Shown piece after piece: positions 21,455 to 24,426 of a DNA stretch of 24,426 bases (its first letter is position 1; each line of letters opens with the position of its first letter). This DNA comes from Desulfovibrionaceae bacterium (GTDB lineage: Bacteria; Pseudomonadota; Gammaproteobacteria; Burkholderiales; Burkholderiaceae_C). The DNA lies in NCBI GenBank assembly GCA_009778355.1, contig WRJY01000333.1, forward strand, positions 1 to 24,426, given 5' to 3'. Position numbers and translations under genes: made by a program. The notes under the pieces are model-generated. The model worked only from the letters and a program-made list of their open reading frames with translations, had not been told where the DNA came from and made no database searches.

Positions 21455-21670
21455 ATGCACGAACACGCATTTGCCATGACCGAAGCCGACCAACTCATCA
21501 TTGAACGTCTGTGCACCAGGCTTGGCATGAACTTGCAACAAACCGCCGAATGGCTGATAAAGCGCCGTCTGGCGCGCGTGGCCAGGCAGGCCAACGGCCA
21601 AGGGCGGGCGCTGTACATGCTGCCGCGCCAGTGCGGCGCCGCCGAAGCCTTGGAGACTTCATGCACGTAA
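21455..21670 (+). CDS. Small early protein overlapping the Ogr gene
   Basis: I do not recognise the family of this 71-residue protein. It is mainly helical (ADQLIIERLCTRLGMNLQQT, then AEWLIKRRLARVARQ) and basic, and may bind DNA. An ATG seven codons downstream is an alternative start. It overlaps the start of the Ogr-like gene by ten bases, so the two are probably co-translated. It belongs to the cassette of small regulators behind the early promoter. Confidence 0.55.
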   Translation: MHEHAFAMTEADQLIIERLCTRLGMNLQQTAEWLIKRRLARVARQANGQGRALYMLPRQCGAAEALETSCT

Positions 21671-22104
21671 AAATGCACTGCCCGCACTGCCGCACCATGT
21701 GCATCGTGCGCTCATCGAGCGTGCTCACGCGCACCAGCCGCGAGCTGTTCTTCGTTTGCATGAACATCGACTGCGGGCACACGTTTTCCGCCGTGATGGA
21801 GATCAACCGCACCATCAGCCCCAGCGCCATCCCCGATCCGACGGTGGTGCTGCCGATGAGCAAGCACATCAAGCGCAATCTGCTCGCCGAGCAGTTGCAG
21901 CGTATGCCGGTCAGCGACTACGAGCCTGACCGCACGGGCCAGACGGGAGAGCTTTTTGAGCAGACATGGCCCCCACGCTCCCCTGCTGCGCATGGTGCGC
22001 TGCCCCCCGATGGGGCGCACGCCGCCTTGGGGCGGCCCGGCGGCGACGTGTTCCCCGCCCAGCTACGGCAGCCGCACGTGCTGCAGGAGGCCCGCCCTGG
22101 TTGA
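21661..22104 (+). CDS. ogr: Ogr/Delta-type late transcription activator with repeat-encoded tail
   Basis: Ogr proteins bind upstream of late promoters and recruit host RNA polymerase. The zinc site has the exact family spacing C-x2-C-x22-C-x4-C (C7, C10, C33, C38) in MHCPHC and FFVCMNIDCGHTF, followed by a typical INRTISPSAIPDP segment. P2 Ogr has 72 residues. Here the frame runs on to 147 residues; about residues 104-129 are encoded by dispersed repeat copy 6 (PPRSPAAHGALPPDGAHAAL) and a short tail follows. The extension is not known in the family. The ATG at 21661 is chosen because the upstream open frame overlies another gene. Confidence 0.87.
   Translation: MHVKMHCPHCRTMCIVRSSSVLTRTSRELFFVCMNIDCGHTFSAVMEINRTISPSAIPDPTVVLPMSKHIKRNLLAEQLQRMPVSDYEPDRTGQTGELFEQTWPPRSPAAHGALPPDGAHAALGRPGGDVFPAQLRQPHVLQEARPG
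21970..22048 (+). repeat. Dispersed double-hairpin repeat, copy 6 (inside the Ogr gene)
   Basis: This copy has the CCCCCACGCTCCC start, a GCCCCCCGATGGGGC hairpin and a CGCCTTGGGGCG second hairpin ending GGCCCGGCGGCG. It lies in the Ogr reading frame in the same orientation and the same frame as the copies in the lysozyme gene and the 22528 gene. Confidence 0.88.
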
Positions 22105-22109
22105 CCTGC

Positions 22110-22132
22110 AGGGCCTGACGATGGCCCTTTAA
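22110..22132 (+). terminator. Weak hairpin terminator candidate after Ogr
   Basis: AGGGCC and GGCCCT form a 6-bp stem around TGACGAT, followed by TTTAA. It lies just after the Ogr stop codon in the 109-bp gap before the next gene. The short T run makes it a weak intrinsic terminator at best. The gap also holds TATAGCTATCAAA, a motif I recall as frequent in Comamonadaceae. Confidence 0.4.
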
Positions 22133-22213
22133 CCCCCTTCGCAATCCAAACGCACGCGCTGTCTTTCAAGAGGCAGTGCTGGATTTGTTCACCCTTTTTA
22201 TAGCTATCAAATC

Positions 22214-22531
22214 ATGAGCATGGAACAAACCGCCACAAAGCCGCCACGGTTCGACTCGGACGGCAACCACTGGGAGTTGCACGGCGAGACGGTATTCGAG
22301 TCGTCGGATCTGTCCGATTCCGGCAGAACCCTTCCTGCCCGCATATCGGCGTTAAGCCGCAGCAGCAAACGTCATGGCGGCGTTGTTGCGCTGTCCATCA
22401 ACCACGGGCCGTTCTTCGCTTCGTTCTTGATGACGCCTGAAGACACCGACGCGCTAATCGACAACCTGCGCGCGGCAGCATTACAGGCGCGCGTGGTGCG
22501 TGAAATCAAGGCCAAGCGGGGAGCGAAATGA
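22214..22531 (+). CDS. Hypothetical early protein
   Basis: I do not recognise this 105-residue protein. It has no membrane segment or signal peptide. The middle (SSDLSDSGRTLPARISALSR) and a C-terminal FFASFLMTPEDTDALIDNLR segment suggest a compact mixed alpha/beta fold, and it ends in a basic REIKAKRGAK. No clear ribosome binding site lies before the ATG; a second ATG two codons on is possible. Its stop overlaps the start of the next gene as ATGA, so the pair is likely co-translated. Confidence 0.55.
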   Translation: MSMEQTATKPPRFDSDGNHWELHGETVFESSDLSDSGRTLPARISALSRSSKRHGGVVALSINHGPFFASFLMTPEDTDALIDNLRAAALQARVVREIKAKRGAK

Positions 22532-22842
22532 AACCCCCACGCTCCACGGCTTCGCCTGTTGCGCTGCCCCCCGAGGGGGCTGCCCCGCCTTGGGGCGGCC
22601 CGGCGGCGGGTCGGAAAACGCCCCATCCGGCCTCGCTGCCGCAGGCGCGCGCCACGGCGGCCAACGACGACGTCGATCTGCCCGTGCACATCTGGAAGGC
22701 GACGCACATCTCCGAAGACGGCGCATCGCACGTGCAGTTCGTGCTGGCGCGCAGCAACGCCGAGGCCGACGAATACATGGCCAAGTTGTACGGCCTGCCG
22801 GTGTTCAGCGCCGCGCTGCGGGCGCACGGGCGGGCGGCATGA
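22528..22842 (+). CDS. Hypothetical protein with repeat-encoded N-terminus
   Basis: I do not recognise the family. The 104-residue product starts at an ATGA overlap with the previous gene. Directly after the first two codons the dispersed repeat begins, so residues 3-27 (PPRSTASPVALPPEGAAPPW and so on) come from it. The remaining part, from about residue 45 (DDVDLPVHIWKATHISEDGA, then HVQFVLARSNAEADEYMAKL), looks like an ordinary small alpha/beta protein. The repeat seems to have inserted just after the start codon while keeping the frame. A later start is possible but no suitable ATG precedes the core. Confidence 0.55.
   Translation: MKPPRSTASPVALPPEGAAPPWGGPAAGRKTPHPASLPQARATAANDDVDLPVHIWKATHISEDGASHVQFVLARSNAEADEYMAKLYGLPVFSAALRAHGRAA
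22534..22610 (+). repeat. Dispersed double-hairpin repeat, copy 7 (N-terminus of the 22528 gene)
   Basis: This is a near-consensus copy, almost identical to copy 3 at 3577, from CCCCCACGCTCCACGG through both hairpins to GGCCCGGCGGCGGG. The near identity of two copies 19 kb apart suggests recent spread or gene conversion. It lies two codons after an ATG. Confidence 0.9.
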
Positions 22843-22865
22843 GCGCGCTTGCCCGCGCTGGCGTG

Positions 22866-23135
22866 TTACAGCAGCTTGATCAGCGCCACGATGACGCCTA
22901 CGGACACCACCAGCATGGAGCCAAGCTTGATGATGATGCGCTGCTCAAGCTGAGCCATGTCTTTTCTGAGCAGTTCGATTTCGTAGTGCAGATCTGCCTT
23001 GGTCACAAGCTCTTTGAGGTTCACCTCCATCACGTCGGAAAGCGCGCCAGCTTGCGCTTCGGCCTGCTCAGGCGTGAACCCGGCAGCTTTGAGCGTGTTG
23101 GCGTACTTGAGCGTGTCGAAGGTCAAGGCAGTCAT
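22866..23135 (-). CDS. DUF1640-like coiled-coil membrane protein
   Basis: The 89-residue product has the pattern of short DUF1640 proteins: an N-terminal FDTLKYANTLKAAGFTPEQA segment, a coiled coil (KELVTKADLHYEIELLRKDM) and one C-terminal membrane helix (KLGSMLVVSVGVIVALIKLL). These are frequent in proteobacterial phages, often near the early region, with no settled function. A longer upstream frame overlies the RNA locus, so the ATG at 23135, which gives the normal MTALTF opening, is chosen. It is divergent from the structured RNA, whose promoter starts 11 bases away. Confidence 0.78.
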   Translation of the reverse strand: MTALTFDTLKYANTLKAAGFTPEQAEAQAGALSDVMEVNLKELVTKADLHYEIELLRKDMAQLEQRIIIKLGSMLVVSVGVIVALIKLL

Positions 23136-23145
23136 GGGCGCATTG

Positions 23146-23174
23146 TTGCACGTTCCGTAAATAGCGGCTACACT
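23146..23174 (+). promoter_or_regulatory. Promoter of the structured RNA / antirepressor operon
   Basis: TTGCAC (23146-23151) and TACACT (23169-23174) are -35 and -10 boxes with a 17-bp spacer. Transcription would start at about 23180, at the 5' edge of a series of hairpins. It is the only promoter I see for the downstream small gene and antirepressor. Confidence 0.6.
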
Positions 23175-23179
23175 GCGCC

Positions 23180-23270
23180 CGTCTCTGCGAAAAAGGCAGG
23201 GATCGGATGTGAGAGTCCGACAGCACAGGCGGCGAAGAGCCGCAACCGCAACGCTTGCGGCTTTTTCTTT
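23180..23270 (+). ncRNA. C4-like antisense RNA candidate
   Basis: This stretch folds into successive hairpins. The first has arms TCTCTGC/GCAGGGA (23182-23202). The second has stem TCGGA/TCCGA with an 8-base loop TGTGAGAG (23208-23215). The third is GCGGC/GCCGC (23229-23243). The end is an intrinsic terminator, AGCCGCAA/TTGCGGCT followed by TTTTTCTTT, which excludes the third hairpin. The loop TGTGAGAG and the segment GCACAGGCGG (23223-23232) are both complementary to sites 23345-23352 and 23329-23338 in collinear order. This is the logic of the C4 antisense RNA of phages P1/P7, where it prevents antirepressor synthesis. Family assignment is by architecture, not by a covariance search. Confidence 0.72.
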
Positions 23271-23283
23271 CGCGGCCCCAGTT

Positions 23284-23379
23284 ATGGCGGCCCGGATGGG
23301 AGGGCGCAAGCCCTGCCGGTTGATGGCTCCGCCTGTGCACCGGCCTCTCACACCCGTTCGGGCTGCCGCCCTTGTGTGA
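23284..23379 (+). CDS. Possible leader peptide over the antisense target sites
   Basis: A 31-codon frame begins at ATG 23284 (MAARMGGRKPCRLMAPPVHR) and ends at TGA 23379 after PLTPVRAAALV. Both RNA target sites lie inside it. The MAPPVHRPL-like segment resembles short peptides translated from immI/ash-type regions of other prophages, as I recall. It could be a leader whose translation is blocked by the antisense RNA and on which the next gene depends. It may equally be untranslated RNA. Confidence 0.35.
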   Translation: MAARMGGRKPCRLMAPPVHRPLTPVRAAALV

Positions 23380-23382
23380 GAG
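23329..23382 (+). promoter_or_regulatory. Target sites of the antisense RNA and competing hairpin
   Basis: CCGCCTGTGC (23329-23338) and CTCTCACA (23345-23352) are the exact reverse complements of two segments of the upstream RNA. CTCTCACAC (23345-23353) can also pair with GTGTGAGAG (23374-23382), a perfect 9-bp stem. Pairing with the RNA and formation of this local hairpin exclude each other, which gives a plausible switch for translation or read-through into the genes that follow. Confidence 0.65.
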
Positions 23383-23423
23383 CTTGGTCGGCAGTTGTTC
23401 GCAAAGCACAACTGGAGCCGTCC

Positions 23424-23774
23424 ATGGCTGATCTTCCCTCTGGCACGCCCGCACTAGGCGCGTCCGCATCTCCTTCATTCAACCTGCTGGCCGCCCAGCG
23501 CCTGCTGCACGCCACGGTATTCGGCGCGTCGGCTGGCGTGGCCGTCAGCCGCGCGCAGTTTTTTCAACTTTCAGATCACCGGCAGGCGTTCGAAAACGCG
23601 GGCCGCAGCCTGAAACGGATGGCAGGCGGACTGGACCTGCTGGCGACATTGCTGGCCGAGCAGCCCAAGGAATCGTGGCCACCCGAGGCGCTGTCGGGCC
23701 TGCTGGCGCCCATGGCCGAACAACTGAGCGCCCACGCCGCCGCGCTGATGGCGGCCACTACCGCCGGCGACTGA
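23424..23774 (+). CDS. Small protein between the antisense RNA and the antirepressor
   Basis: I do not recognise the family of this 116-residue protein. It is helical and rich in Ala, Leu and Gln (FNLLAAQRLLHATVFGASAG, then FENAGRSLKRMAGGLDLLAT), without a membrane segment. GGAG lies six bases before the ATG. It occupies the place of icd, the small cell-division inhibitor gene of the P1 immI locus, but shows no similarity I can recognise. The antirepressor gene follows after 24 bases, so the two form an operon. Confidence 0.65.
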   Translation: MADLPSGTPALGASASPSFNLLAAQRLLHATVFGASAGVAVSRAQFFQLSDHRQAFENAGRSLKRMAGGLDLLATLLAEQPKESWPPEALSGLLAPMAEQLSAHAAALMAATTAGD

Positions 23775-23798
23775 TTTTTCTACCAAAGGAGAGCAACC

Positions 23799-24341
23799 GT
23801 GAAATTTCTGAGTCCCATCGAAAACCCCTTCACCTTCGAGGCTGCGACCGTGCGCACAGCCATCGGGCCGGATGGCAACGCATGGTTTTGCGCGCGTGAC
23901 GTGTTCGAGGCGCTGGACATCACATGGAACGGCGGTACAGGGAGTCTTAAGAACCTGCCAGAAAAGTGGCAAGGGGTCTTATATCTTCAGACCCCTGGCG
24001 GAGTTCAACAAGCGATTTTCATCTCCGAACCGGCTGTTTATAAGACCGCTTTCAGTTCCAGAAAGCCGCAAGCGCAGCGTTTTGCCGAGTGGGTTTGTGA
24101 GGAAGTGCTGCCATCTATCCGCCGCCAAGGATTCTTTGGCGAGTTGCCGGCAGCCAGCCAGTTTGGCGCGCGACGCTGCCTGCTGGCGACGGTGCGCCAG
24201 ATCAATACCAGCGCCGACGCCTTTGAACAGGCTTTGCTGCGCCAGCAGGTTCAAGACCTGTGCAACCAGCTTGGCATGACGATGCCTTCGCTCGATCTGC
24301 TCGGACGCGATCCACGCCAACAGGCCCTGCCGGGAGTGTGA
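23799..24341 (+). CDS. Bro-N family antirepressor
   Basis: The 180-residue product has an N-terminal Bro-N domain, the DNA-binding domain of many phage antirepressors. Visible features are GPDGNAWFCARDVFEALDIT (residues about 23-42), a GGVQQAIFISEPAVYK segment near residue 67, and QAQRFAEWVCEEVLPSIRRQ near residue 90, all highly typical. The C-terminal part (INTSADAFEQALLRQQVQDL) is helical. A strong AAAGGAG site lies before the GTG start. It may inactivate the repressor or compete with it. The upstream structured RNA would keep it off in the lysogen. Confidence 0.88.
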   Translation: MKFLSPIENPFTFEAATVRTAIGPDGNAWFCARDVFEALDITWNGGTGSLKNLPEKWQGVLYLQTPGGVQQAIFISEPAVYKTAFSSRKPQAQRFAEWVCEEVLPSIRRQGFFGELPAASQFGARRCLLATVRQINTSADAFEQALLRQQVQDLCNQLGMTMPSLDLLGRDPRQQALPGV

Positions 24342-24342
24342 A

Positions 24343-24426
24343 ATGAAGAAAGTAAATTTTTCAATCGAATACGCCGGCCTGCATCTTGCAGTCGGGCAAA
24401 ACGAGGCGGGGCAGGATGTCCCCCCC
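24343..24426 (+). CDS. Start of a further gene, cut by the window end
   Basis: An ATG at 24343, with GGGAG about seven bases upstream, opens a frame that stays open to the window end (MKKVNFSIEYAGLHLAVGQN and eight more residues). It directly follows the antirepressor stop and should belong to the same operon. Too little is present to name it. Confidence 0.55.
   Translation, partial: MKKVNFSIEYAGLHLAVGQNEAGQDVPP

Noticed and set aside
23181..23423. An Ash-like protein in the frame upstream of the 23424 gene
   Set aside because: The frame is open and its translation resembles Ash-type sequences, but it has no good start and the DNA shows RNA structure with a terminator; I treat it as a translated image of a conserved RNA locus.

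Overview
The window is the late and early-control part of a P2-like (Peduovirus-type) prophage in a high-GC betaproteobacterium, most likely of the Comamonadaceae. The phage identity comes from protein recognition in nearly canonical P2 order: tail tube FII, head completion L, tail X, lysis genes, tail completion R and S, baseplate V-W-J-I, fibre genes, E/E' with a frameshift site, tape measure T, U and D, then an Ogr-type activator. The host guess rests on GC-rich double-hairpin repeats and other intergenic repeats that I recall as typical of Acidovorax-like genomes. No integrase, attachment site, tRNA, rRNA or CRISPR array is visible, so both prophage ends lie outside.

Layout. 1-4125 (+): FII, L, X, holin, SAR-type lysozyme, nested Rz/Rz1 spanins, R, S. 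4140-5337 (-): a four-gene antisense operon with two toxin-antitoxin pairs (HigB/HigA-like, then RelE-like/XRE) inserted between S and V. 5478-14338 (+): baseplate V, W, J, I, a small tail protein, a large DUF4815 protein, a polyglycine tail fibre and two small fibre-associated genes. 14339-19856 (+): a direct-repeat and hairpin region, E/E', a small membrane protein, T, U, D. 19935-20906 (-): a secreted Nuc-like phospholipase-D-fold nuclease and an XRE repressor. 20900-22842 (+): early promoter with two operator-like sites, three small putative DNA-binding proteins, Ogr-like activator, two unknown genes. 22866-23135 (-): a DUF1640-like coiled-coil membrane protein. 23146-24426 (+): a promoter, a structured RNA with its complementary target, a small ORF, a Bro-N antirepressor and the start of one more gene.

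How it fits together. The repressor lacks a visible autocleavage peptidase domain. The rightmost locus has the architecture of the P1/P7 immI locus (c4 antisense RNA, small gene, antirepressor): the RNA presents an 8-nt hairpin loop and a 10-nt segment that are collinearly complementary to two sites downstream in the same transcript. I infer a second, RNA-based layer of lysogeny control acting through an antirepressor.

The most unusual feature is a roughly 80-bp double-hairpin repeat present seven times. Three forward copies lie inside coding sequences (lysozyme C-terminus, Ogr C-terminus, N-terminus of the 22528 gene) and all are read in the same frame, giving related Pro/Gly/Ala-rich peptides. 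A fourth, inverted copy sits in frame inside gpE. This resembles the behaviour of Rickettsia palindromic elements, here in a temperate phage.
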